Part shown: positions 24,957 to 34,605 of the stretch, one piece after another
Layout of the letters: each line of letters begins with the position of its first letter
How positions within the stretch are numbered: the stretch's first letter is position 1
NCBI GenBank assembly: GCA_963920705.1
Contig: OY987225.1
Location: forward strand, 34,263,458-34,327,457
Origin: Odiellus spinosus
Lineage: Eukaryota > Arthropoda > Arachnida > Opiliones > Phalangiidae
Direction of reading: 5' to 3'
DNA length: 64,000 nucleotides
Program-made: the position numbers and the translations under genes
The notes under the pieces: model-generated
The model's input: the letters and a program-made list of their open reading frames with translations, nothing else
Database searches by the model: none
What the model was told of the DNA's origin: nothing

Positions 24957-25214
24957 TCCGGGATTCCATATTAGACCCGACCAAGTGGGGGTATTTTAAA
25001 ATTAGGGGAAAAGGGGGGGGGGTTTAAAAATGATATTGTCGCCGTATTATTCTACTTGGTAAAGCCTTCTAAGTACAAAAATTTGGAATAATTAATCGGG
25101 CGAATAGAAAAGCCACGAATTCTAAAGGTTCATATATCTTATACCGAATAAATTAGTATATGGTAACAAAGTATTTATTTTTTAATGAATTTTAGAAAAA
25201 ATGTATCGGTATAC

Positions 25215-25446
25215 CCAGCCTGAGTAAAACTCTAGCGGCCGCAATCGGTCTAAATAGTGTATGGAGACAGCGCCACTCTATGGCGAAACTCCGGAGTTGG
25301 GGGGAAGACATAGCCAAGCGCGGCCCGCCTATATTCCGTCCCTCTCTCCCGACGGTAGACACAAAATATCGAAGAAGAGTCCAAATCACTGGAGCCAGAC
25401 AGGGGTGATGATTTTCCTTTTTTTTTTGGCTAGTTTTAAGTGATAG
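25215..25446 (+). repeat. Dispersed repeat family D, left part
   Basis: Contains aagagtccaaatcactggag and cagacaggggtgatga, also found at 55325-55535 (same strand) and 41585-41790 (reverse). It is interrupted at 25447 by a MITE flanked by a 7-bp duplication and continues at 25790. Overlapping open frames on both strands have no recognised protein family. Confidence 0.8.
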
Positions 25447-25782
25447 CAGAACCCGATGAAACCCTCCTTTGAAGTCTATTACTCCCTGGTCTTGTCTACC
25501 CCTCTCTGTATGGGTTATTCTCAAAAGGCGCGATTCGTACGCCTCCTAACGGTAGATGTTTTCGGAGCGGGAGTTCGTCGAGCGAATATCTCTAGCAGCC
25601 TCGGAGTTCGTCCAAAAACGTCGTCGTTTGTGGAGAGAGATAATTTCCAATTTTGCGTTGGCAGGGGGGATGAAGTAGGACCCCTCCGATCTCGGAAAAT
25701 TGGGAATTTTACGCATACAGAGAGGAGCGCTATATGGAACATTGGAGTAGTAGACTTCAAAGGAGGGTTTCATCGACTTCTG
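25447..25782. mobile_element. 336-bp CAGAAG-ended MITE with 7-bp TSD, copy 1
   Basis: Ends CAGAACCCGATGAAACCC and GGGTTTCATCGACTTCTG are inverted, and the inverted match continues through tcctttgaagtctattactc (one mismatch), giving TIRs of roughly 40 bp. It is flanked by the direct repeat GTGATAG at 25440-25446 and 25783-25789. The insertion lies in family D, whose uninterrupted form at 41585-41790 gives an approximate empty site. A 7-bp duplication with CA-starting TIRs is near hAT or P-type behaviour, but the superfamily is not fixed by what is visible. No transposase. Confidence 0.88.
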
Positions 25783-25789
25783 GTGATAG

Positions 25790-25900
25790 GCTAGTACCTT
25801 CGTTCATAGTATTAAGCTACGGGGCGTTGTTTACTTTTATTTTGATAAAGGGATGGACTTTTGTTAATAGTCGTAGACGACGCCACATAAATGCCCGATT
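25790..25900 (+). repeat. Dispersed repeat family D, right part
   Basis: Continues family D after the inserted MITE: attaagctacggggcgttgt, then ttacttttattttgataaag and gacttttgttaa. The same order is seen in the copies at 41585-41790 and 55325-55535. Confidence 0.75.
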
Positions 25901-26870
25901 TGATACCTTAGATATTGTAATGTGTTTATGCCCATATAGCGTTTCTACTCGGTTTGGAGGTAAAATTTGACGATTGAAATCAAAACCACGCTGCCACTCA
26001 AACTAGACGTAGCGCGACGAATATGTGGCGAAAATAATAGAGTTAAGGGTAAACAAAACCCACCTTATCTTTGCTAATCAAGATAGCGTGTAGAACAATT
26101 CATAGAGGACGTAGAACTTCGGGAAAAATAATAATAATAACCTTTTTTGTTTTGGGTGAGAAATTGAGTTGAAAGAAGTCCATTATTATTATTTTTATTA
26201 TTATTATAGAACTAGCTCGCTTACCCCGTTAGAGGTCGGGGTTTGGATCAAAATTATCCACAAATATTAGGATAATCAGTTAATCCACAAATATTTGGAT
26301 TATATTGAAATTATTATAGAAATCCAGTTGATAATCTCAAATTTGAATATATTTATATTATTATTATTTTATATATTTTTTGATATCTTTTATTTTTGCA
26401 TGATAATCACGCTTTATCGGTGTATGCCGGTCGGTACATAGAATAGGGAAGAAGGGGGAGTCCCTCCAATTGGCTGGAGGTTCGTGGTATTTCCCGCCTC
26501 AAAACTAGAGCGAATTTATTTTAAATCCGGAAACGAAACGCAACAACTACGAATAAATGCGGAATTAAAATCTAATTTCTGATCATTATCTCTTATACTG
26601 AACTTTTTTTTTCTATCGAAAAACTTTGCTTATACTTTTTTGATAAGAAAGATTATAAAGGCACGTATATTAGTCTGATCCAGCTAGGGTTCGGTATCTC
26701 ACGCCTTCTAAGCCAAATAATCTTGGCTTAGATACACAAAAAAAACAAAGTTTTAAACAATAAAACGTTAGAAACTAAATTTAACTATAAGCCGCGTTCA
26801 TACCAGGCCTTGAAATCGATTTAAACCGTTTCAAAATGATTCGCTCAAGACGCGTGATCATGAAACACTC
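25901..26870. other. Non-coding stretch with a possible MITE end
   Basis: At about 26791, taagccgcgttcataccagg resembles the end of the 49288-49476 element (aagccgcgttcgcact). No matching right end was identified. No gene-like frame. Confidence 0.4.
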
Positions 26871-26879
26871 TTTTCTAGA

Positions 26880-27545
26880 ATCTGTCCCTCATTCTATGAA
26901 TTTTGGTAAAAACATTTCACACAGTTCTATGAATTTTACCGAAAACATGTCCCTCATTCTATAAATTTTGGTAAACAAAAGTCCCTCATTCTATAAATTA
27001 TGGTAAAAAAACGTCACTCATTCTATGAATTTTGGAACCCTCATACTATGAATTTTCGTAAAAAAAAAAACGTCCCTCATTCTATGAACTTTGGAACCCT
27101 CATTCTATGAATTTTGGTAAAAACATGTCCCTCATTCTATGAATTTTGGTAAAAACATGTCCCTCATTCTATGAATTTTGGTAAAATCACATTCTTCATT
27201 CTATGAATTTTGGAACCCTCATTCTATGAATTTTCGTAAAAAAAAAAAGTCCCTCATTCTATGAACTTTGGAACCCTCATTCTACAGATTTTGGTTAAAA
27301 CATGTCCCTCATTCTATGAATTTTGGTAAAATTACGTTCCTCATTCTATGAATTTTGGAACCCTCATTCTATGGATTTTGGTAAAAACATTTCACAAAAT
27401 TCTACGAATTTAGGCAAAAACATGTCTCCCACTCTATGAACTTTGGTAAAAACCATGTCCCTCATTCTACGACTTTTGGTAAAAACATGTCCCTCATTCT
27501 ACGAATTTTGTAAAAAACATGTCCCCCACTCTATGAATGGAATTT
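26880..27545. repeat. 32-bp minisatellite with shorter variant units, about 20 units
   Basis: Units of gtccctcattctatgaattt plus tggtaaaaacat, interspersed with shorter units beginning gaaccctcattctatgaa. Units diverge toward both ends. Confidence 0.92.
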
Positions 27546-28240
27546 TGGTTTAATCATTTTCCACTCTTTTAAATTTGAAAATATATCTATGAATTATAAA
27601 TTTTCTACCAATCCAAGATATCATGATAAAGTAAGTAAATAATTTAACACGGAGCTTGGTACTTTAAAAACGAAACCCTCAATTTTGGTTACCTTAAATG
27701 AATTTTACGACTGAAGCGGCGAACTTAAAACTTGTGAATGAATTTTTGGACATCGCTCGTAAAGAAACTTAAGAAAAAAGGTAGAAACTTGTCAGGTTTA
27801 AAGTAAAGCAAGGGGGTGGCGAACAGGGGGTTAAATATATCCCCTCCCCCCGGCACAAACTTCACTCGTAACCAAAAATGGGCGTTCCGGAACTAGCGGG
27901 GGGTTTAGATGGTCAGAAATAAAAGTTCTCGAGCCTCTATGAAAATTCGTTCACACCTTCAATGTCGATTTTTAAGTCAGATTACGTCGAAAAATCTCAC
28001 CGCGAGCTAAAATTTTAATTGCCTGCCAAATTGAGTGAAAGCTAAAATATTTGGGCTCGATTACACGCTGGGCTTAAAAAAAAAAAAAAACAAATTAAAA
28101 CGCATTGCCAAAAAAAAATTAAAAAAAAAAGTTTTTTTTTGTATATAAGTTGATTAAAGTGATTATGTCCCTGATTTAATAAAATTAAAATATAATTTAA
28201 GATTACCATATCCAAAAATATCATTAAAAGACTATTTATA
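27546..28240. other. Non-coding stretch, no gene seen
   Basis: Unique AT-rich sequence with short A tracts at 28077-28135. No recognised feature. Confidence 0.4.
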
Positions 28241-28349
28241 CGCCAATACAGAAGCCGATGAAACCCTCCTTTGAAGTCTGTTACTCCTGGGTCTTGTCTC
28301 CCTCTCTGTATGGGTTAGTTTCAAAAAGCGCGATTCGTACGCCTCCTAA

Positions 28350-28920
28350 AGTCTGGTTTTCACGAGACCGAAATTTTAAGGCTGAATGTCGCATTTCCGC
28401 CGCGAAATTCCGTCCGTTTTCGCTTACGCGACGGCGATTGGTTTTCACGTAACCATTTTTGGTGAACCGAAAATTTTTGGTTTTACGATTTTTAACAATT
28501 GTCTATGTCCTGTCCTTCATAGACATGTCTATGTCTATGTCTTCTCCTAATTATATCATGTATCAGGTATTTACTCGGGTATTTAAATACATGCCCTTTG
28601 TAATTGTCCGAATTTCGTCCCTATACTGGACCAACAGTTATCCTTCATGGTTGAGTCTTTATACTCTTTTAAACTCCCATCATAAAGAAATCTATGTTTC
28701 CTTATTTCTTCAATAAATTCTTCGTTGTCATCAGCTTTTTTCGATACTTTCGACATTCGAGCGTCCGTCATTTAAAATCTACTCTAGAATCTCGGAAAAC
28801 CTCGCCAACGACGAGATCTCGCGTGGGAAAATCCAGGGGTATGATTGGCTGCGGAAAGTTTCGGCCGCGGCAAGTTTTCGCCCGGTTTTGCCTCAATTTC
28901 CGCCCCGTGAAAACCAGCCT
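28350..28920 (-). mobile_element. Non-autonomous PIF/Harbinger-like element nested in a MITE
   Basis: TIRs AGTCTGGTTTTCACG and CGTGAAAACCAGCCT are flanked by TAA on both sides (28347-28349 and 28921-28923). The pre-insertion site survives in the sister MITE at 25447, which reads cctcctaacggtag without interruption, so the 3-bp duplication is directly supported. TAA or TWA duplications are the hallmark of PIF/Harbinger. The element retains a fragment of a MADF-type DNA-binding protein on the minus strand, as autonomous Harbingers encode such a protein beside the transposase. No transposase DDE domain is present in 571 bp. Confidence 0.87.
28583..28771 (-). pseudogene. MADF (Myb/SANT-like) domain fragment of a Harbinger DNA-binding protein
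   Basis: An ATG-started frame of 62 residues. Residues 18 to about 46 fit the first half of a MADF domain: EFIEEIRKHRFLYD (helix 1 plus the H-x-x-L-Y-D signature), SLKEYKDSTMKDNCW and SSIGTKFG. A full MADF domain is about 80-90 residues; the second half with its usual C..RW..LR pattern is absent. The frame stops at 28583 soon after a possible splice donor (tgtattt). In animal Harbinger transposons this second protein binds DNA and helps import the transposase. Here it is a truncated relic or a 5' exon of a shrunken copy, entirely inside the 571-bp insertion. Confidence 0.72.
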
Positions 28921-29166
28921 TAACGGTAGATATTTTCGGAGCGGGAGTTCGTCGAGCGAAAATCTCTAGAAGCCTCGGAGTTCGTCAAAAAAACGTCGTC
29001 GTTTTTTGGAGAGAGAGAATTTCCAATTTTCCGTAGACAGGGGGGTATGAAGTAGGACCCCTCCGATCTCGTAAAATTGGGAATTTTACCCATACAGAGA
29101 TGAGCGCTATATGGAACATTAGAGTAGTAGACTTCAAAGGAGGGTTTCATTGACTTCTGGCCAATA

Positions 29167-29770
29167 TGATCCAATTTTCTTTAATTAGGATTATTTCATT
29201 TGGTCTAATTTGGTTGTAATTTTATAATTCGGACCATTTTTGTCCAAATTCGAATTTTCATTGATTTTTTTCTTTTTTAATTTTCTTCAGATTAAATTGG
29301 CGAGCTTGGTACCAGATCAATTTCATAATTTTTTTTCATTTTTAATTAGTTCCTAATTTACCTGTCAATCCACAGGATATAAAATTTTTAATATAGATTA
29401 TTATTAATTACAAATAAAAAGATATATATAATCGTTAGGCCTTGGTTTAAAAAAAAATGATGACAGTTTGACTTTAAAATTGGAGGTGTTGGGTAAAATT
29501 GGGTAAAGTATTATAGGTGTGAACGGTAATATTTTTCGATTTGCACCCGCGTTCGATCCATACGTAGCTAGGCCTACTTATATAGTTAGTTTCATTTTGG
29601 AGGACCCGAAAAATAAGTTCACGCCTAGTTTCACAATCCTATTTAACGATTTCGGATTTTGATTAATGTTACTTCTCGTAATTGTATTTTTTTCCTTTTT
29701 CCCATAATCTTATACGGTAAAGTACGGATATACGTAGAATAAAAATTACTTATAGTAATAGTTGAAAATG
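29167..29770. other. Non-coding stretch, no gene seen
   Basis: AT-rich. The sequence tttggtctaatttggttgga-type wording at 29200-29240 recurs loosely at 37480-37520, suggesting a short shared repeat. No gene. Confidence 0.35.
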
Positions 29771-29774
29771 GGGC

Positions 29775-29975
29775 TGTAACCGTTTTTAACGAACTCCAAA
29801 TGGAAATTTAGTAGCATTTTCAGAAAGATGGTTAAAAAACGATTCAAAATATATATACATACGTCATAGAATTAAATTACCATAACAGTAAAAATATATA
29901 TTTTAAAATTACCATTTTAGAAATTTTAAAAATAAAAATTCTCCGCGATACTACGTTGTTACATTCTCCCTTTAA
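29775..29975 (-). mobile_element. Family B copy with a preserved TTAA-type end
   Basis: On the minus strand it starts TTAAAGGGAGAATGTAAC and runs through family B landmarks (acgtagtatcgcgg, tatttttactgttatgg, tatatatattttgaatcgtt, tttccatttggagttcg). This shows that family B is a TTAAAGGGA-ended MITE. Its other end is not recognised. The TTAA at 29972-29975 is shared with the next element. Confidence 0.72.
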
Positions 29976-30720
29976 AAGGAGAATGCAACCTAACAAAAAT
30001 TAGATATTTTAAGAAACGAATAAAGTTATTAATTAATGATTTTATAAAATTTGTTTATTAATAAATGAATGATTTAGTTTATTAAATGCCGCTAATTAAT
30101 TTGTTAATTTACCAACTTATCAACTAATTAATTTATCAATTTATCAACTAATTAATTTATCAATTTATCAACTAATTAATTTATCAATTTATCAACTAAT
30201 TAATTTATCAATTTATCAACTAATTAATTTACCAATTTATCAACTAATTTATCAATTTATCAACTAATTAATTTATCAATTTATCAACTAATTAATTTAT
30301 CAATTTATCAACTAATTAATTTATCAATTTATCAACTAATTAATTTATCAATTTATCAACTAATTAATTTATCAACAAATTAATTTATCAACTAATTAAT
30401 TTATCAACAAATTAATTTATCAACAAATTAATTTATCAACTAATTAATTTATCAACTAATTAATTTATCAACTAATTAATTTATCAACTAATTAATTTAT
30501 CAACTAATTAATTTATCAACTAATTAATTTATCAACTAATTAATTTATCAATTTATCAACTAACGTATTTATTAATTTATCAACTAATTTATTATTTTTA
30601 TTAATAAAATAGATTAACCTCGGCTTATGACGTTATTTGTTAGGAGCCCTGCGTGTCTATCTTAAAAGCGCGAGCATTTTGTTTCTTGGAAATGTCGTTT
30701 TAAGTTCATATTCCCTTTAA
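29972..30720. mobile_element. TTAA-ended element (749 bp) with internal AT minisatellite
   Basis: The left end TTAAAAGGAGAATGCAAC and right end GTTCATATTCCCTTTAA are imperfect inverted repeats on TTAA. It abuts family B copy 29775-29975, sharing one TTAA. Most of the interior (about 30105-30600) is a tandem array, and no coding potential is present. Confidence 0.68.
30105..30600. repeat. AT-rich minisatellite (atcaactaattaatttatca)
   Basis: Left half: about ten 24-bp units of tcaactaattaatttatcaa plus tttа-type extension. Right half: about a dozen shorter 16-bp units of tcaactaattaattta. The short unit is the long one minus an 8-bp tcaattta segment, so one form derives from the other by internal deletion or duplication. 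Confidence 0.93.
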
Positions 30721-30781
30721 AAAGCGATAAGTATCTCTGTTTATTTGAAAATGGCAATTCAATTTATCAAGTATCCTAACC

Positions 30782-31051
30782 TTAACCAATCCAATTAATT
30801 AGCTCTCGAGTCAGTTCAGTCCAAAATGTCTTCGAACCGAAAAACTGGAAGACGAGGCGATATTTCACAAACTTCCAAAAAAACAATACCTCCGAAAAAT
30901 GTCGTTTAGCGTCTGAAAAGTTGGTAGAGGGACCTCCTAGGGGGATTAAGACGCGGACCCCACCGAAAATATCTCTTTGACGGCCAAAAACTAAAACACG
31001 ACATACCCGGGCTAAGTCTAACCAGGGCCAGCAGTTCCCCAAATTCTTCAT
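30782..31051 (-). CDS. Weak candidate coding relic, unrecognised
   Basis: This roughly 270-bp segment is visibly GC-richer than its surroundings and holds an 89-codon minus-strand frame from an ATG at 31051, with Trp/Phe-rich content (for example GGPSTNFSDAKRHF and FQFFGSKTFWTEL). The plus strand also has a short ATG frame (MSSNRKTGRRGDISQTSKK) that breaks. I do not recognise a family on either strand. It could be a decayed exon, a transposon piece or chance. Confidence 0.15.
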   Translation of the reverse strand: MKNLGNCWPWLDLARVCRVLVFGRQRDIFGGVRVLIPLGGPSTNFSDAKRHFSEVLFFWKFVKYRLVFQFFGSKTFWTELTRELINWIG

Positions 31052-31239
31052 TGGCGGGTTTTTTCTTCTCTTAAATATCTAAAACTCGGAACGCGCGCGA
31101 GCCAAAGAAATTAATGGACAAAGACTCTAGTCAAAGACACAGGTATGTCGGCAACTAGAGAGTTTTTTTACGAAACCGTTAGCTCATTTTAAAGAGCAAC
31201 TCTCAAGGTTTAAAATTTAAATAAGAATAATATTGAACC

Positions 31240-31500
31240 GTTGAATTTCACGCGCTAACGCTCGCCAAAGACTGTACAAATGTCACGCGCCACAGGGAGG
31301 ACATTCACGCGCCAAAATAGTCGGGAATAGAAAATATTTTCACGCGCTAATGCTCGCCAAAGACTGTAACAAATGTCACGCGCCATAAAATGTCAGGAAT
31401 AGAAAATATTTTCACGCGCTAATGCTCGCCATCGACTGTACAAATGTCACGCGCCAGAGGGGGACACGTCCTCCTCTGGCGCGTGAAATTTGTACAGTCC
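31240..31500. repeat. GC-containing tandem repeat ending in a long hairpin
   Basis: Three imperfect units contain cacgcgctaatgctcgcc, gactgtacaaatgtcacgcg, gggaatagaaaatatttt. The last copy (31434-31463) is followed by its own reverse complement (to 31499), so gactgtacaaatgtcacgcg pairs with cgcgtgaaatttgtacagtc. Confidence 0.85.
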
Positions 31501-32460
31501 CTGTAAACAATATCTAGCCTCAAATTATTCAATGGTTAGTCGATAACACTTGCCCTTCAATACTCGAAGCTCGCTTACCAGGACTAAAAAAAAAAAGAAT
31601 AAAAATGCCACGATGTCTTGTAAGCTGATGGAGTGGCCGCGGATAGCCAAATCTTTCAGGTTTGAATCAAGATAACATTGATATTCCAGACTAAAGCGTT
31701 AAACGAGTATCCTAAGACTAAAACAACGGTACCAACTTCGATTGATTTAAAAGTATTAGGCTGATAAAAATCAGACATTAAAAATCGTCTCGGTATTTAA
31801 GAGAGAGAGAGAGAGTATTATCGGTACAGGATGTAACAGTATGTGGTATTCGTGGTTTTACTTTTTCAAATTCATTTCTCCCCCTGGTTGGGTCCGAAAT
31901 TTCATTTTCTTCGGCTTATTTTCGTTAGTTGTTGTACATACACTTAAGACACGTGGACTTCAAAGCGTGATGCGTGTCTTCGAGACCAAAAATATACATT
32001 ATTATGACCATGAGTTAATTAAAAAATCCCTAGAAGTTAGGATCTATACAATGTCAAATACGCCTTTTTTTAAATTTGTTAATTAGGCCTAAAGCAAGTT
32101 TAATAAAATAAAGGCGAGCGACATTAAGTGGAACTAACTTAAGGGACTATGTGACTTATGGTAAAAGTATAAGGGCGTCACGTGTAGAAAATCGTGCAAG
32201 AACTGCGTGGACATTTTATTTTAACCATCATGACATACCGTGGCGACTTCGTGAAAATATATATTTAGTGAAAGCATCGTTCAATCACTGGCAGTGAATT
32301 TATGGTTGAAAGAAAATCTCCTAATGACTCGAAAATGGAAGCGTAAGGTCATACAAAGGTCACGATACCGTCTCCTTAAATTCGCGTGTCAGTTAGATCC
32401 TTTAATAAAAGTTACTTTGTGACTTCGCTAAAATCGTACCTCCAATACATTCTGATGAAT
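31501..32460. other. Non-coding stretch, no gene seen
   Basis: Includes an AG tract at about 31801-31816. The plus-strand frame at 31841-32086 (81 codons) has no recognisable motif. No RNA gene was recognised. Confidence 0.4.
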
Positions 32461-32462
32461 CT

Positions 32463-32554
32463 TTAAAGGGAGTATGACACTATTTTTCATCGTATTTAAA
32501 ACTCATATTAAAAAATTCAAAAGATTGCATTTTTAGCTTCAAGTTTCCCTTTAA
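32463..32554. mobile_element. Short TTAA-ended MITE (92 bp)
   Basis: The left end TTAAAGGGAGTATGACAC and right end TTCAAGTTTCCCTTTAA are inverted over the TTAAAGGGA core. A further lone TTAAAGGGAGGGTGAAG end lies just downstream at about 32583, with no partner found. Confidence 0.55.
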
Positions 32555-32582
32555 CTCCTAGTGCTCCGAGTTGACGATTTTC

Positions 32583-33129
32583 TTTAAAGGGAGGGTGAAG
32601 TAAAAAGTGATTTATTATAAATTCCATTATTAAAAATAATGTTTGCGTAATAAAACATTAAGGAGGATTCGAATTTGACATTTCATTTGGTTCAATACAA
32701 AGATATCTATAGTGCTATTTGATTCATCATGTAATCGCGCTGCTATTGAAGAGATATAACCGACGCCCTTCTGAGGGATTAACCAAACCTACCCACCCAC
32801 GAGTTTTACCCTAGACATCCCCTAAAACGCGCCAGATTGGAAGAAAAATTTATTTTTGATTTTCATGTCAACGAAATGTAGTCTTATAGCGCGATATTTT
32901 AAAATGATAAGATTAAATCCAAGTAAATCTCTTTCTCTTGGCTTCTCAGCAGCATCTCTCGCTTGGCTAGATGCACTTTCCCCTCTCGCTCGCGTCTACA
33001 ACATCCCATTCACTAGCCCGCCTCGGTTAACATTCCAACCACTAATAAGTAGCGAAACAGACAGCCTACAACCCTCACACCAATATTTGAAACAAGTCAG
33101 ACATATAAAGATCTATAACTACACATAAT
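32583..33129. other. Non-coding stretch with a lone MITE end
   Basis: Starts with an orphan TTAAAGGGAGGGTGAAG. The plus-strand open frame at 32856-33128 (90 codons) has a modestly varied composition but no recognised domain. Confidence 0.35.
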
Positions 33130-33134
33130 TAAAA

Positions 33135-33610
33135 AAAAAAATAGGGATTAACACGTAATTCAATTTGTATTTGACTAATTTATACTTTATCTTGAATTCT
33201 ACGTGACATTTTAGACTAATTTATAAATTATCTCGAATTATCCGTGAAATTTTAGACTAATTTGTAAATTATCTCAAATTATCCATGACATTTTAGAGTA
33301 ATTTATAATTTATCTCGATTTCTCCGTGATATTTTAGACTAATTTATAAATTATATCGAATTATCCGTGACATTTTAGAGTAATTTGTAATTTATCTCGA
33401 TTTCTCCGTGATATTTTAGACTAATTTATAAATTATCTCGAATTAACCGTGATATTTTAGACTAATTTATAAATTATATCGAATTATCCATGATATTTTA
33501 GACAAATTTATAAATTATATCGAATTATCCGTGATATTTTAGACTAATTTATAAATTATTTCGAATTATCCGTGACATATTAGACTTAAAAACTATCTCG
33601 TTCTCCGTAA
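33135..33610. repeat. 41-bp AT-rich minisatellite, about 11 units
   Basis: Units of attttagactaatttataaa plus ttatctcgaattatccgtga c, with atatcgaat and tagagtaat variants. Confidence 0.92.
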
Positions 33611-33642
33611 CATTTTGACAAACATAAATTAACTTCTTAAAA

Positions 33643-34029
33643 CTATAGAATAATAATAATTTTTCTTAATTTAGTCTGCAATTTAAGAAAAATTCGATAA
33701 TTAATTTTAATTGAATAATTATTCATAATACAAAATTCTAAACCATATAAGTTCCTATCCAGACTAAAAGAATGAGTGGATGAGTCTAATAAATGACCGA
33801 AAACGGGCGAAACTCCGATATGAAGGATATTATTCGATTGAAGCTGGTTTCGGTAGACATTTTGGATAGGAGATAGTTTAATATTAATCCGAACGAAACC
33901 TCCCAGTGTCAAAGTTAAAGTAAAGAACCCGGGGGATCCTCCGAGACCGAGACCGAGACCGAGAGAGAGAGATGGGCGAAAAATACTATAACAGCTAGAA
34001 GAATAAGGCGAACGCCGAGCGGAGCCCAA
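33643..34029 (-). CDS. Weak candidate frame of 128 codons, unrecognised
   Basis: Starts at an ATG at 34029. Its N-terminal part is translated from simple sequence (gagaccgagaccgag gives a Leu/Gly repeat). The middle (residues about 50-105) is more varied (HIGVSPVFGHLLD, HSFSLDRNLYGLE) and the C-terminus is Ile/Lys/Leu AT-rich noise. No family is recognised. It is the longest frame outside tandem arrays, but the simple-sequence start makes a real protein doubtful. Confidence 0.12.
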   Translation of the reverse strand: MGSARRSPYSSSCYSIFRPSLSLGLGLGLGGSPGFFTLTLTLGGFVRINIKLSPIQNVYRNQLQSNNILHIGVSPVFGHLLDSSTHSFSLDRNLYGLEFCIMNNYSIKINYRIFLKLQTKLRKIIIIL

Positions 34030-34605
34030 AAAAGGTTAACTTTAAGGGTCAAATTTGGGGGCGATTATTTTCAAAGAGAAGAAAAAAAAATGGTCCCTCC
34101 CTAAATTTCGGCCCTTACTTTAATTCTTTACGCGCGAAAGCAATTGTAAATGGGATGGATACGAGATACGCCTATACAACATCTTACAATCTTACAAATG
34201 ATACGATTTTTCATAAGGAAACCAGTTTTAACGAGGAATTAACGTTCATTCTAAGAGTGTAATGGCGTCCCAAAAAATATATATTTTCGCAGGTGTGAAA
34301 ATTTGCAAAATATATATTTTTTTCTTTTGGCTTTTTAGTTTTTGACAAGTCGATTTTATTTTATTTTTTTTCTATCCATTCCTGACCACCCATTGGTTTT
34401 AGATTGTAACGCCAAAAAAACAGCGTATCTTAGCTTAAGGTTATAGGCAGATCTCACGATTTATATCCCCTGTTTAGAATTGTTCGTTAATATAAAAGTT
34501 TCGCTTTTCAAAATAATTTAAATTTGTTTATAAGACCACTATATAGTTGGAGTTAAAGTGCCAAAAGAAAGATGATTCGTGGTTCAGAACGGTTCAGTTC
34601 TCAAA
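34030..34605. other. Non-coding stretch, no gene seen
   Basis: AT-rich unique sequence with no recognised feature. Confidence 0.4.

Larger units (their letters stand above)
28249..29159. mobile_element. CAGAAG-ended MITE, copy 2, split by a nested insertion
   Basis: Same TIRs as the 25447 copy: left CAGAAGCCGATGAAACCC, right GGGTTTCATTGACTTCTG. It is flanked by the 7-bp direct repeat GCCAATA at 28242-28248 and 29160-29166. Interior landmarks also match (cgcgattcgtacgcctccta, gatattttcggagcgggag, ggagagagagaatttcc). The copy is enlarged to 911 bp by a 571-bp insertion at 28350-28920; without it the element would be about the size of copy 1. Confidence 0.9.

Noticed and set aside
25192-25794. 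Open frames of 75-112 codons on both strands
   Set aside because: They cover family D and the CAGAAG MITE, both with non-coding copies elsewhere; the same peptide start (MKPSFEVYYS) on opposite strands comes from the inverted terminal repeats.
28459-28716. 85-codon plus-strand frame inside the Harbinger-like element
   Set aside because: It is the antisense shadow of the MADF-type frame on the minus strand, which has the recognisable domain.
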